A stretch of 34,301 bases of DNA from Paraglaciecola sp. (GTDB lineage: Bacteria > Pseudomonadota > Gammaproteobacteria > Enterobacterales > Alteromonadaceae), in assembly GCF_030730205.1 (NCBI RefSeq), contig NZ_JANQVQ010000237.1, forward strand, positions 2,536-36,836, read 5' to 3'. The notes under the pieces were generated by a model. It searched no databases. It was not told the origin of the DNA and worked only from the letters and a program-made list of their open reading frames with translations. The translations under genes were made by a program, and so were the position numbers. Shown here in pieces: positions 1-7,909 of the stretch (position 1 is the first letter of the stretch; every line of letters begins with the position of its first letter).

Positions 1-35
1 CGCATATCGCATATCGCATATCGCATATCGCATAT
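1..35. repeat. Heptanucleotide tandem repeat, 5 copies of CGCATAT
   Basis: Five perfect head-to-tail copies of CGCATAT fill the first 35 bases, followed by ATATAGA, which looks like a decayed edge. The array touches the window edge, so the true copy number may be larger. A 7-bp unit is not a multiple of three, so copy changes inside a gene would shift frame; here it lies about 200 bp upstream of rimO and no reading frame is visible across it. It is most simply a simple-sequence (VNTR-like) tract. No function can be assigned. Confidence 0.9.
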
Positions 36-94
36 ATAGACAGTTTAAGGCCTGTAACCCTCTACGCAAATTCCGTGTTGAATGTGACTTACGC

Positions 95-124
95 ATTACA
101 CCTTACGAGATTCTACTGTATAAT
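95..124 (+). promoter_or_regulatory. Probable sigma-70 promoter of rimO
   Basis: A perfect TATAAT lies at 119-124. ATTACA at 95-100 (four of six matches to TTGACA) lies 18 bp upstream. The predicted transcript would start near 131 and carry a leader of about 110 nt. The leader contains a possible weak hairpin (GTCTGGGC at 140-147 against GCCTCAGAC at 166-174). The -10 is convincing and the -35 is weak. Confidence 0.45.
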
Positions 125-240
125 CCTGCCATTGGTCATGTCTGGGCTTAGGTAGTATTAAAACCGCCTCAGACACGTAACACTCTTTAGACAATCGCTT
201 CATTTTGATAACAAAATCAAGTTAAGCAACAAGGCACCTC

Positions 241-1668
241 ATGACAGTCGAAACATTTAATCCGAAACAAACAACCACTTTAGAAACGCCCGTAAAGGTG
301 CTCGAATCAGGTGCTACCGTCAGCGTATCAACTGGCTCACGTATCGGATTTGTGTCGCTTGGCTGTCCGAAGAACTTAGTTGACTCAGAGCGCATTCTGA
401 CTCAATTACGTACCGAAGGTTATGACGTAGTACCCACCTATAATGACGCTGATTTGGTCATCGTTAATACTTGCGGCTTTATCGACTCTGCGGTGCAAGA
501 ATCCTTGGATACGATAGGTGAAGCCTTGGCTGAAAACGGCAAAGTGATCGTAACGGGTTGTTTAGGTATCAAAGAAGATGAGATCCGCGAAGTGCATCCT
601 AATGTACTGGCCATTACTGGCCCTCATGCCTATGAAGAAGTGGTGAATCAAGTGCATACCCACTTGCCACAACCGGTGCATAATCCCTATTTAAATTTGG
701 TTCCTGACATTGGTGTTAAATTGACCCCGCGTCATTACGCCTACTTAAAAATATCCGAAGGCTGTAACCATCGTTGTACCTTTTGTATTATTCCTTCAAT
801 GCGCGGTGATCTGGTAAGTCGACCTATTGGCGAAATCTTAGACGAAGCTCAACGTCTTAAAAATGCCGGAGTGAAAGAGTTACTGGTTATTTCGCAAGAC
901 ACCAGTGCTTATGGGGTCGATGTTAAGAATCAGACTGCATTTTGGAATGGCATGCCGGTAAAAACCGACATGAAAGCCTTATGTGAAAAATTAGCTGACT
1001 TAGGCATATGGGTGCGTTTGCATTATGTATACCCTTACCCTTCAGTTGATAAGATTATGCCCTTGATGGCTGAAGGTAAAATATTGCCTTATTTGGATAT
1101 TCCCTTTCAACATGCAAGTCCGCGTATTCTTAAATTGATGAAACGCCCCGCGGCGGCCGAGCGCACCATGGAACGCATTAAAGCGTGGCGCGAAGTGTGT
1201 CCAAATTTGGTGATTCGCTCGACTTTTATTGTAGGCTTTCCAGGTGAAACCGAAGAAGACTTTCAAATGTTGCTCGACTTTTTAGATGAAGCGCAGCTTG
1301 ACCGTGTGGGCTGCTTTATGTATTCAGATGTTGAAGGAGCAAAAGCAAACGACCTACCCGATGCGGTCAGTGAAGAGCTTAAACAGCAACGTCATGAGCG
1401 GTTTATGCAAAAGCAAGCGGCCATTAGCGCTGCGAAACTACAAGCCAAAATTGGTTTAGAGTTCCAAGTATTAATAGATGAAGTTACCACTGAAGGTGCT
1501 GTTGGTCGCTGTTATGCCGATGCTCCAGAAATAGACGGTAATGTGCACTTAACCGATGAGTTTGATGTGCAGCCAGGTGATATTATCTGGGCGCAAATTA
1601 TTCATGCTGATGAACATGATTTATGGGCCGTGAAAGTGGATGATGACGTGGAAGTAGACAACGAATAA
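241..1668 (+). CDS. rimO: Ribosomal protein uS12 methylthiotransferase RimO
   Basis: RimO is a radical-SAM enzyme that adds a methylthio group to the beta-carbon of a conserved aspartate of ribosomal protein S12. The UPF0004 domain begins near residue 34 with a [12 protein letters not shown] stretch; its cluster-binding cysteines are Cys42, Cys78 and Cys107. The radical-SAM CxxxCxxC motif is Cys175, Cys179 and Cys182, and a TRAM domain occupies about residues 405-470. The sequence closely follows E. coli RimO throughout. At 475 residues it is about 34 longer than the E. coli protein; most of the excess is an N-terminal Thr/Val/Ser-rich extension of about 25 residues. The ATG has AAGG about 8 bases upstream, and no internal ATG lies between residue 1 and the conserved domain, so the extension is probably real. 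The DUF2721 gene follows after 26 bp. Confidence 0.97.
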   Translation: MTVETFNPKQTTTLETPVKVLESGATVSVSTGSRIGFVSLGCPKNLVDSERILTQLRTEGYDVVPTYNDADLVIVNTCGFIDSAVQESLDTIGEALAENGKVIVTGCLGIKEDEIREVHPNVLAITGPHAYEEVVNQVHTHLPQPVHNPYLNLVPDIGVKLTPRHYAYLKISEGCNHRCTFCIIPSMRGDLVSRPIGEILDEAQRLKNAGVKELLVISQDTSAYGVDVKNQTAFWNGMPVKTDMKALCEKLADLGIWVRLHYVYPYPSVDKIMPLMAEGKILPYLDIPFQHASPRILKLMKRPAAAERTMERIKAWREVCPNLVIRSTFIVGFPGETEEDFQMLLDFLDEAQLDRVGCFMYSDVEGAKANDLPDAVSEELKQQRHERFMQKQAAISAAKLQAKIGLEFQVLIDEVTTEGAVGRCYADAPEIDGNVHLTDEFDVQPGDIIWAQIIHADEHDLWAVKVDDDVEVDNE

Positions 1669-1694
1669 ACTTATTAGAATAGGAAATACTCAAT

Positions 1695-2144
1695 ATGGAT
1701 GTATCAGGCTCTGATCTCGCACAAGTCATTCAAATCGTAGTGGCGCCTGTATTTATGCTAACCGGCATTGCGGGCTTTCTTAATGTCATGTCGGGACGAC
1801 TTGGTCGCATTGTGGACAGAGCGCGCATTATGGAGCGTCGGATCATGATGTTAAAAAATCCGGCTTATTTAGAAATGTCACAAAAAGAACTTAAAAACTT
1901 GTGGCGCAGGGTGAAGCTCATTAACCGTGCAATAGGTTTATGTGTTGCGTCAGCCCTGTTTGTCTGTGGTGTTGTGGTTTGTTTATTTGTGGGTGATTTG
2001 TGGCAAATTAATTTTCGAAATGTTGTTGTCGCGCTGTTTACAATTTCGTTGGTGTTGCTCATTTTTGCCCTACTCACTTTTTTAAAAGAAGTACAACTTG
2101 CCACTCGTACCCTGCAAATGGGCAAAGAATTTATTGAAGAATAA
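1695..2144 (+). CDS. DUF2721 family inner-membrane protein
   Basis: A 149-residue protein with an APVFMLTGIAGFLNV segment followed by a basic stretch (GRLGRIVDRARIMERR), the usual start of DUF2721 proteins. Three hydrophobic segments are visible, at about residues 10-32, 76-100 and 108-130, with a charged, probably cytoplasmic linker between the first two. AGGA lies 11 bases before the ATG. It sits 26 bp behind rimO in the same direction with no terminator between, so the two are probably cotranscribed; the strong hairpin at 2176-2202 would end that transcript. The family has no established function and the neighbourhood does not suggest one. Confidence 0.85.
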   Translation: MDVSGSDLAQVIQIVVAPVFMLTGIAGFLNVMSGRLGRIVDRARIMERRIMMLKNPAYLEMSQKELKNLWRRVKLINRAIGLCVASALFVCGVVVCLFVGDLWQINFRNVVVALFTISLVLLIFALLTFLKEVQLATRTLQMGKEFIEE

Positions 2145-2175
2145 GCCTTTGTTTTATCGTCATTGATTAGCTCAA

Positions 2176-2202
2176 AGAGCGCATAACAATGCGCTCTGTT
2201 TT
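2176..2202 (+). terminator. Rho-independent terminator after the DUF2721 gene
   Basis: A perfect 9-bp stem (AGAGCGCAT with ATGCGCTCT), an AACA loop, then GTTTT. It lies 32 bp after the DUF2721 stop codon and would end the rimO-DUF2721 transcript. Confidence 0.85.
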
Positions 2203-2266
2203 ACAGGCAAGCTTGCTAAGCCAAGCCATTCACCTTCATCTTATCTGCACCTGACTGTTTCTTTAT

Positions 2267-2282
2267 TGGCATTTTAATTGCA
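2267..2282 (+). promoter_or_regulatory. Sigma-54 (-24/-12) promoter of the first FlgO-family gene
   Basis: TGGCAT, five bases, then TTGCA matches the RpoN consensus TGGCAC-N5-TTGCW at all key positions, including exactly 10 bases between the GG and GC pairs. The predicted start is near 2293, giving a leader of about 200 nt. RpoN promoters need an enhancer-binding activator; for FlgO-type genes in Vibrio the flagellar activator FlrC is the known candidate, but I cannot identify its site here. Support comes from an equally well-spaced element in front of the second FlgO-family gene. Confidence 0.65.
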
Positions 2283-2378
2283 AATTCCTTTGCTAGAATA
2301 AGAGTATTCGGCTGTTACTGCCTTTTGCGTGCAACATCAATGTGGAATAGGGCAAGTCACTGCCTAATGCATCGTATA

Positions 2379-2398
2379 AGCGGTAAGGAGTTGCCGTT
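2379..2398 (+). promoter_or_regulatory. Leader hairpin with GGAG in the loop
   Basis: AGCGGTAA pairs with TTGCCGTT (8 bp including two G-U pairs) around a GGAG tetraloop, about 100 nt before the FlgO-family start codon. A GGA in a hairpin loop is the typical CsrA/RsmA recognition form, so post-transcriptional control is possible. The site is too far from the start codon to block ribosome binding directly, so the role is speculative. Confidence 0.3.
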
Positions 2399-2496
2399 GT
2401 AAATATGCCATTTAACGACGCCTTATGTGTCCCAATTGCTCAGCTGTTTGTTAAATAACAACCTGATAGTCGAGCCCTATTTGTTAGGAGAATTAC

Positions 2497-3237
2497 ATGA
2501 AGATCCAATGTTTAAGTTTATGTGTGGGCATCGCATTAAGTGGCTGTGCAAACTTTCCTAATGAGGCCTACGTCACATCAGATTCAGAACAAGATAAGCA
2601 GTTCTATATCGAAAGTGGTCAAAGTCAGGTTGTTCAACAACCAAGTGCGACTAACACGAATCAGTTGGAAGCCAGTGCGAAGTTTCAAAGCCAATTTAAA
2701 CAGCAATTTAATGCGCAAAATAAAGCCAATAATTACAGTAAAATGAACAATGTTGATCCTAAAAACTTCAATATAAACCATTATGTGCGTGGCATGATGC
2801 AAGACTTGGTGAGCAATCTACAGTACGTTAACGCTGAAACCCCAATGGCGGTTACTAGCTTTGTCTTTTTAGACAGTAACTTTGAAGAAGCCGATGTGTT
2901 GGGTAATCAGATTGCCGAAAGTTTTATTCACGAAATACATAAATTTGGTATTCCTGTTATTGATTTTAAAACCACGGATTACGTGCGTGTTACCCCCACT
3001 GGTGATTTTGTGCTAAGCCGTGATTTTTTAGAATTACCCAGCAATTTACCGGTGCAATACGTTTTGTTAGGTACCTTAACCAAACACCAAGACGGCGTAT
3101 TGGTCAATGCTCGAATTGTGGGAATATCCAGTAAAGCGGTAGTGGGTTCGGCGCAGAGTTTTTTACCTGCTGAGATCACTCAATCAATTAATTCTAATGG
3201 CTTAAAAGACGGTATTAAACTCGTCAGCAGCCAATAA
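2497..3237 (+). CDS. FlgO-family outer-membrane lipoprotein (long form)
   Basis: A lipobox, ALSGC with Cys17, follows a short hydrophobic signal; Ala/Asn at +2/+3 favour outer-membrane sorting. A Gln/Asn/Ser-rich linker spans about residues 20-88. The FlgO domain spans about 90-235, with AVTSFVFLDS, LGNQIAESFI, VTPTGDFVLSRD and VNARIVGISS. FlgO lipoproteins of Vibrio support the outer-membrane rings of the sheathed polar flagellum. At 246 residues this is longer than typical FlgO because of the linker. AGGAG lies 9 bases before the ATG. No flagellar structural gene is nearby, so the protein may be a paralogue outside the flagellar cluster. The sigma-54 promoter upstream supports a flagellar link. 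I leave the symbol blank because there are two copies. Confidence 0.82.
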   Translation: MKIQCLSLCVGIALSGCANFPNEAYVTSDSEQDKQFYIESGQSQVVQQPSATNTNQLEASAKFQSQFKQQFNAQNKANNYSKMNNVDPKNFNINHYVRGMMQDLVSNLQYVNAETPMAVTSFVFLDSNFEEADVLGNQIAESFIHEIHKFGIPVIDFKTTDYVRVTPTGDFVLSRDFLELPSNLPVQYVLLGTLTKHQDGVLVNARIVGISSKAVVGSAQSFLPAEITQSINSNGLKDGIKLVSSQ

Positions 3238-3245
3238 ACCAAGCG

Positions 3246-3273
3246 AAAAAAACGCAGTCTTAATTAGGCTGCG
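3246..3273 (-). terminator. Terminator between the convergent FlgO-family genes
   Basis: CGCAGTCT pairs with AGGCTGCG (8 bp, one G-U pair) around a TAATT loop. On the minus strand the stem is followed by seven T residues (complement of 3246-3252), so it is a good terminator for the minus-strand gene ending at 3339. On the plus strand it is followed only by CATTTGTTCT, so it works less well in that direction. Confidence 0.75.
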
Positions 3274-3338
3274 CATTTGTTCTAGATAAGGCATATTTCT
3301 CCCTCACTTAACGCTTAATATAGCGAATCATTAATACG

Positions 3339-4001
3339 CTACTGCAATTCTGTTAGCATTATATTGGGGATAAGTTTTGAGGTTGCAGCCACGACAACAT
3401 TGCTACTTACGCCAACAATCCTAGCGTTAATCATCATGCCTTTATTGTTCTTTACCATGGTACCGGTTAACACGTAGCCAATGTTTTGCGCAGACTTTAG
3501 TTGCATAGGATCGCGACTTAAGGCGAAATCACCCGTGGGGCTGACCGCGATATTGCCAGTGACCTTGTGGTCATTTACCAACAACCCCACCTTGCGCAAT
3601 TCTGTAATAAAACTTTCGGCAAGCTGGTTACCTAAGCTATCAGCGTTATCTAGGGTCGAATCAAGCTGTACAAACGAGGTCACCGCGATGGGATATTCCA
3701 TACTTAAATCCACTAACTCGCGACTTAAGTCTATGGCCATCTGCTCCACGTAATTGTCTAACATTTGAAAATGCACTGGTGTTGAAAAAGCAGTTGGTAC
3801 TGAGTGCGCGCGATATTGAGACAAATCGAGTGTGTCCTCGTTTGACGGCTCTTCAACCACTGCGCCACCACATGGATGCCCATCACTGCACGCTGCTTGA
3901 GGGGAGCTTGCGACTGCAGCGGGTTCAAATATAGAACAAGCCGATAACGCCATGCTCATGGCCAAAATTACACTGTAGCTAAGTTTGTTGTGATGCGTCA
4001 T
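3339..4001 (-). CDS. FlgO-family outer-membrane lipoprotein (second copy)
   Basis: A second FlgO-domain lipoprotein, convergent with the first and clearly related to it: AVTSFVQLDS, LGNQLAESFI, VSPTGDFALSRD and INARIVGVSS. The lipobox is ALSAC. A Cys/Gly/Pro-rich linker of about 50 residues leads to the domain. I place the start at the ATG at 4001 (220 residues). A TTG four codons upstream (4013) is also in frame, but the sigma-54 promoter at 4038-4053 would start transcription near 4027, leaving too little leader for it. No strong Shine-Dalgarno is visible for either start. The role is probably flagellar or cell surface, inferred only from the family and promoter type. Confidence 0.8.
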   Translation of the reverse strand: MTHHNKLSYSVILAMSMALSACSIFEPAAVASSPQAACSDGHPCGGAVVEEPSNEDTLDLSQYRAHSVPTAFSTPVHFQMLDNYVEQMAIDLSRELVDLSMEYPIAVTSFVQLDSTLDNADSLGNQLAESFITELRKVGLLVNDHKVTGNIAVSPTGDFALSRDPMQLKSAQNIGYVLTGTMVKNNKGMMINARIVGVSSNVVVAATSKLIPNIMLTELQ

Positions 4002-4037
4002 TTTTATGCTCAATTACCGATTAACTTTAGATCTAAC

Positions 4038-4053
4038 AGCAAATAGTAGGCCA
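4038..4053 (-). promoter_or_regulatory. Sigma-54 (-24/-12) promoter of the second FlgO-family gene
   Basis: Read on the minus strand, TGGCCT, five bases, then TTGCT matches the RpoN consensus at TGGC and TTGCW with exactly 10 bases between GG and GC. The predicted start is near 4027, about 26 nt before the ATG. A shared promoter class for the two FlgO-family genes suggests coordinated expression. Confidence 0.62.
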
Positions 4054-4120
4054 AAAATTTAAGCTTTATCAATCATCAGTATAAGACGTTTTACATGGCA
4101 AACCACTGCACTAACCGAGT

Positions 4121-7100
4121 TTATTGTTGCGCTTTTAACTCTTTTTGCTCTTTCACTTTTTCGTTTTGGCTGCCTTCGATACTGAAACTGTAATAAATAT
4201 CTATGGCAGTGCCTACACCGTTGACGGCCTCAATGTATAACTGTGGTAACAGTTCATAGCGTATTGCTACCTCTGACACTGAATCAAATACACCAATACC
4301 GTAACGTAATTGCACACCTGGGGCGACATATCCCGATACGGATAATTGGGTTCCATCGCCTTGACCACTGGTATCTAAGGCGACATCTTTAAAGCCCAAT
4401 TTTTGGCCTATATTGGTCACCATATTTTCACTTTGCCCTAGGCCAAATCCGAGTAACATGTTGGTTAAGATTATATCTTGACTGTCACCACTCGACTGCC
4501 CTAGACCTCGTCCGGTCAACATATAGGACAAGCTTTGTTGCTGCTCCATTGAAGGCTCTGAAAACACTTCAACCTTGGGATTCTCCGCCACACCACTTAC
4601 CCTAATACCGGCAACAACATCATCTGCAGTTAACTTCGGATCGCGTACCGCCTCAATATTCAAATAAGGACTATCTAAGGGGCCATTAAAAGCAATGTCA
4701 CCCTCACGGATCAGTAAGTTTTGCCCATAGGCGCGGTAACGACCATTGATTAATTGCACATCACCATTGGCCACCATACCTAGTTTACTGCTTTCAAGTT
4801 GCATGGTGCCGCGTAAGTCCGTGGTTAAACCAAAGGCATCGAGTTTTACCTCGTTACTTTGTTTGGGATCAACTGAAACAAGTACACGTAAATCGATGAT
4901 CTGTTGTTCTTGTGATAGTGCTTTTTCTTGCTCAACCAATACAACATCCTTGGAAGGAGAAACAGTGCCCTGAGGCAAGTCACGTAATTTGAAACGCGCA
5001 TAGGGTACAATTACTTCTCCACGGACTTTGACCGTATCGGGCGAAAACTGAACATCAATGTTAGGGCTAACCTGTGCTCTTAACATGCTTTGGTAATCGA
5101 GCTCTAAATTTTGTCCAGCTATGTTGATTTGACCACTTACATCAGGGCGCCACGCCAGTTTACCGTTGATGGTTCCTTTGCCCTTACCTAATAAATAGGT
5201 TCCACTGAGCGAAGCTTTATCACCTTGCAACTCTAGTGTTTGGTTAACATCGCTCACAATTAAGGGAATATTCTGCCCTTGCACTGCGCCGTTGCTGAGC
5301 ATAATAGAGCCATTCACTAAAGGTTGTTTTAGGGTGCCACTTATTTGCGCATCACCGGCTAGTTTTCCCTCCAACTTATCAAGTTCGGGAATAAAGACCC
5401 TCAATGGCGCAAGGTTAATTCGGCTGAGATTAAGCTCGCCTGTGATGGGTCTGTCTAGTTGGTCTGCATGAGTCCCTGCCTCTCCCTGTAAACCTAGAGC
5501 TACCAAACCAATTTCTGGCCCTGATAAGGTAACCTGGGCATTCACATTCTGTTGAGAAATTTGGGCATCGAGGTCAAATTCTTCAATGACCAGTTCAAGG
5601 CCTTTTTTATCTGTGTAACGCCAAGTAGCTGGACTCAATTTAGCATGAAGCTGGGCTTCGGGGAGTTCACTTAACAACCATTGACCTTTTATCGATAAAC
5701 TTAATTGACTAGTAGAGTCAATTGGTGGAAACGCCGGCACCACTCGCTGTAACAAAGGAATAAGATTGAGATCATGTAAGGCAATATCCCACTTGGCTTG
5801 CTGGCCTACAAAACTAGCTTGTTTGATACACAAATCACTTTTTTCTTGCTGCCAGCAATGCGGAGAAATTGAATAAGCCTGCTCCTGCCAATCCGCAGAA
5901 ATCGTAAAAGGCTCGGCTAACTGCAAGGAAGCGTAGGTGGATTCGATTTGTCCTTCTAACCAGCGTCCTTGCCACGACGTGCTTTGTAATGAACCTTGGA
6001 TTTTCGCCAGCAAATTGGTTTTATTACTGGTGGTATCAAGCAGTAATTCATGAGCCGCGGCATTGCCGCTTAGGCTTAGTCGAGCTTGATCGATCTGATT
6101 ATTCACGCCAATAATATTTTGCACGTTTAGTTCAAGAGAAACCGGTTTGATATCGTTCCAAATAATCTGTCCTTTTCCATCAAAGGCTTTAACGTTGATA
6201 TCGGCAAATGCCAACTCTTGACCTTGCAAGCTATACTGCAATGAAGGTTGTTCAAGACTACCGCTAAGCTTAGCATCAAGTGAAAAGCTACCTTGCATTT
6301 CGGCAATACTTTGCCCAATGTTAGCGGCGTTGACCATCACATCCACATCAAGCTTTCGCTCACTGTCTAGCTGACCATTAAGTTGAATGGAGTTTTCACC
6401 ATTTCGAATACTGAGTTTGTTAAGCACCACAGCGGCAGAATCGTCAAGCTTGGCACTCCCTGTGATATTAAGTGGATAATTTCGCCACAGACCATTGATA
6501 TCTAGCTCACTTAATTCTGCCTGCCACTGTCCAGCTGAATTAAACACTCTGGCTTGCATTCCACCATTAATATCTGCTTGGTAATCAGGTAACATGACGC
6601 CAGGATTGATATGTTGCATATCAATACGACTGGTAATCTCTAGACTATTGGCAAACGCCACCTTGCCCTTAGCAACAATATCCCCACCTAAGGTGTTGAG
6701 TTTTAGTAAGTCAAGCACCAGTTGCTCTCTGTCCGCCTTACCTTGTAAGGTAAATGAAGTGCTAGGAATACCCTGGCCCGCTATTTTACCATTGCCCTGT
6801 AAGCTAAGCCTGTCGAGATCGCCCACTAAACTTATTTGTCCTTGTGTTGATTGAAATTGCTCTGCCAACTGCGTTTGATGACGTAAAGGCCAAGTGAGAT
6901 TTTGCCACGATATTGTGAGGTCAAGAGGGAGCTTGTCTTTAGCCAATTCTGCCTGAAGAGCTATAGAAGCATTTACGAGCCCGCTGGCTGTCACATCAGC
7001 ATTAAGCTGTTGTAAGTCGCCTACTGAGGATACGCTAAGATTGACGACTCCGCCCTGAGGTTCTTTGTACTTTGCGCCTAAATTCAGTTCATGTTGTAAG

Positions 7101-7909
7101 TTTCCCTCAAGGCCTATATCGGCAGTAGCAGAAACCTCTCCTAGCTTATGGCGAACAATGAACTGCCTGACACTTAAGGTTTTATCATCGGCCTTAGCGG
7201 AAAGCTGAACTGACGATAACTGAAGCCTCGTTTGGCCATTAGTGCTCAAGGTAAAGGGGCTGATGTTAAGGTCAGCTAGGTCAAAAACCAGCGGCAAATC
7301 AATCGCAAATTGCGTAATTGGCTGATACTCAAATGCCGTCCACTCAGTTGGTTTACTGGCGCCAGCAGCATCATTTGACAAGATATCAAACTGTAGAGCA
7401 TTGATATTAAGGGTTTCAACTTCAAGTTCTTGCTCAAAGTTAAGGGAGGCGCTGAGGCCTCTCCAACTTAGGTTTAATTGATCTTGTACTGTAAAGTCTA
7501 AGACGCCAAGTTCGAGTCGTTTCACCCGTAAATAAAAGGGTAAGGTAAGCTTGTCCAAGGGCTCTGCGGTAGATTTTTCATTGGCTATAGGGACAATGTT
7601 AACCTGAATATTGCCAGATTTGAGATGTTCGATACACACCGATAATGACCAAAGACAGCCCCAATCAAGGTCTAATTGCACGTTTTCAATATGGATATTT
7701 ATCGCGTTTTGCTGCCACTTCACCTGGTTCAATTGCAGTTCGGAGCCTAAGCCACCACTTTTGTAATCCAGACTTAATTCGTCAAGCCAAGCATCTGCAC
7801 CATTAAGCAGTACGTGGCTCCCCCAAGGTGTAAATGCGAGTAAACCTATAAGCATCAGACTGCATAAAAGGGCTAAAAATGTCATGCCTGTCCATTTGAA
7901 TATTTTCAT
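4121..7909 (-). CDS. tamB: Translocation and assembly module subunit TamB
   Basis: A very large AsmA-like envelope protein of 1262 residues, close to E. coli TamB (1259). An N-terminal signal anchor (about residues 8-28) precedes a long series of short amphipathic beta repeats, the hydrophobic-groove architecture of TamB/YhdP/AsmA proteins. The conserved TamB C-terminal domain (about 900-1250) includes a DSPYLNIEA segment and a SYMLTGRGLGQS segment. With TamA it bridges inner and outer membranes and is implicated in phospholipid movement and outer-membrane protein assembly. Its ATG overlaps the tamA stop codon (ATGA, 4 bp), showing translational coupling. The protein looks intact. Confidence 0.95.
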   Translation of the reverse strand: MKIFKWTGMTFLALLCSLMLIGLLAFTPWGSHVLLNGADAWLDELSLDYKSGGLGSELQLNQVKWQQNAINIHIENVQLDLDWGCLWSLSVCIEHLKSGNIQVNIVPIANEKSTAEPLDKLTLPFYLRVKRLELGVLDFTVQDQLNLSWRGLSASLNFEQELEVETLNINALQFDILSNDAAGASKPTEWTAFEYQPITQFAIDLPLVFDLADLNISPFTLSTNGQTRLQLSSVQLSAKADDKTLSVRQFIVRHKLGEVSATADIGLEGNLQHELNLGAKYKEPQGGVVNLSVSSVGDLQQLNADVTASGLVNASIALQAELAKDKLPLDLTISWQNLTWPLRHQTQLAEQFQSTQGQISLVGDLDRLSLQGNGKIAGQGIPSTSFTLQGKADREQLVLDLLKLNTLGGDIVAKGKVAFANSLEITSRIDMQHINPGVMLPDYQADINGGMQARVFNSAGQWQAELSELDINGLWRNYPLNITGSAKLDDSAAVVLNKLSIRNGENSIQLNGQLDSERKLDVDVMVNAANIGQSIAEMQGSFSLDAKLSGSLEQPSLQYSLQGQELAFADINVKAFDGKGQIIWNDIKPVSLELNVQNIIGVNNQIDQARLSLSGNAAAHELLLDTTSNKTNLLAKIQGSLQSTSWQGRWLEGQIESTYASLQLAEPFTISADWQEQAYSISPHCWQQEKSDLCIKQASFVGQQAKWDIALHDLNLIPLLQRVVPAFPPIDSTSQLSLSIKGQWLLSELPEAQLHAKLSPATWRYTDKKGLELVIEEFDLDAQISQQNVNAQVTLSGPEIGLVALGLQGEAGTHADQLDRPITGELNLSRINLAPLRVFIPELDKLEGKLAGDAQISGTLKQPLVNGSIMLSNGAVQGQNIPLIVSDVNQTLELQGDKASLSGTYLLGKGKGTINGKLAWRPDVSGQINIAGQNLELDYQSMLRAQVSPNIDVQFSPDTVKVRGEVIVPYARFKLRDLPQGTVSPSKDVVLVEQEKALSQEQQIIDLRVLVSVDPKQSNEVKLDAFGLTTDLRGTMQLESSKLGMVANGDVQLINGRYRAYGQNLLIREGDIAFNGPLDSPYLNIEAVRDPKLTADDVVAGIRVSGVAENPKVEVFSEPSMEQQQSLSYMLTGRGLGQSSGDSQDIILTNMLLGFGLGQSENMVTNIGQKLGFKDVALDTSGQGDGTQLSVSGYVAPGVQLRYGIGVFDSVSEVAIRYELLPQLYIEAVNGVGTAIDIYYSFSIEGSQNEKVKEQKELKAQQ

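Larger units (their letters stand above)
2145..2496 (+). other. Intergenic region with terminator, sigma-54 promoter and long structured leader
   Basis: This 352-bp gap holds the rimO/DUF2721 terminator (2176-2202), a -24/-12 promoter (2267-2282) and a leader of about 200 nt before the FlgO-family gene. Two hairpins can be drawn in the leader: a GGCA/TGCC stem at about 2348-2367 and a better one at 2379-2398. A 17-codon ATG-to-TAA frame exists at 2405-2458, but AAGGAG is 14 bases upstream, so I do not call it a gene. Confidence 0.6.

Noticed and set aside
1-40. The heptamer array as a possible CRISPR or an iteron origin.
   Set aside because: The unit is 7 bp with no spacers, and no cas or rep gene is visible; simple-sequence repeat is sufficient.
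2405-2458. A 17-codon ATG frame in the FlgO leader.
   Set aside because: The AAGGAG is 14 bases away and held in a hairpin loop; there is no other support for translation.
4002-4013. TTG at 4013 as the start of the second FlgO-family gene.
   Set aside because: It would lie only about 14 nt from the predicted sigma-54 start, and the ATG at 4001 gives a normal lipoprotein signal.
4095-4110. TGGCAAACCACTGCA near the tamB end as another -24/-12 element.
   Set aside because: The GG-to-GC spacing is one base short, and it points into the tamB gene rather than toward a start codon.
6127-6854. Open frames of 60-90 codons inside tamB and other large genes on both strands.
   Set aside because: They lie in the shadow of clearly conserved genes, lack ribosome binding sites and have no recognisable motifs.
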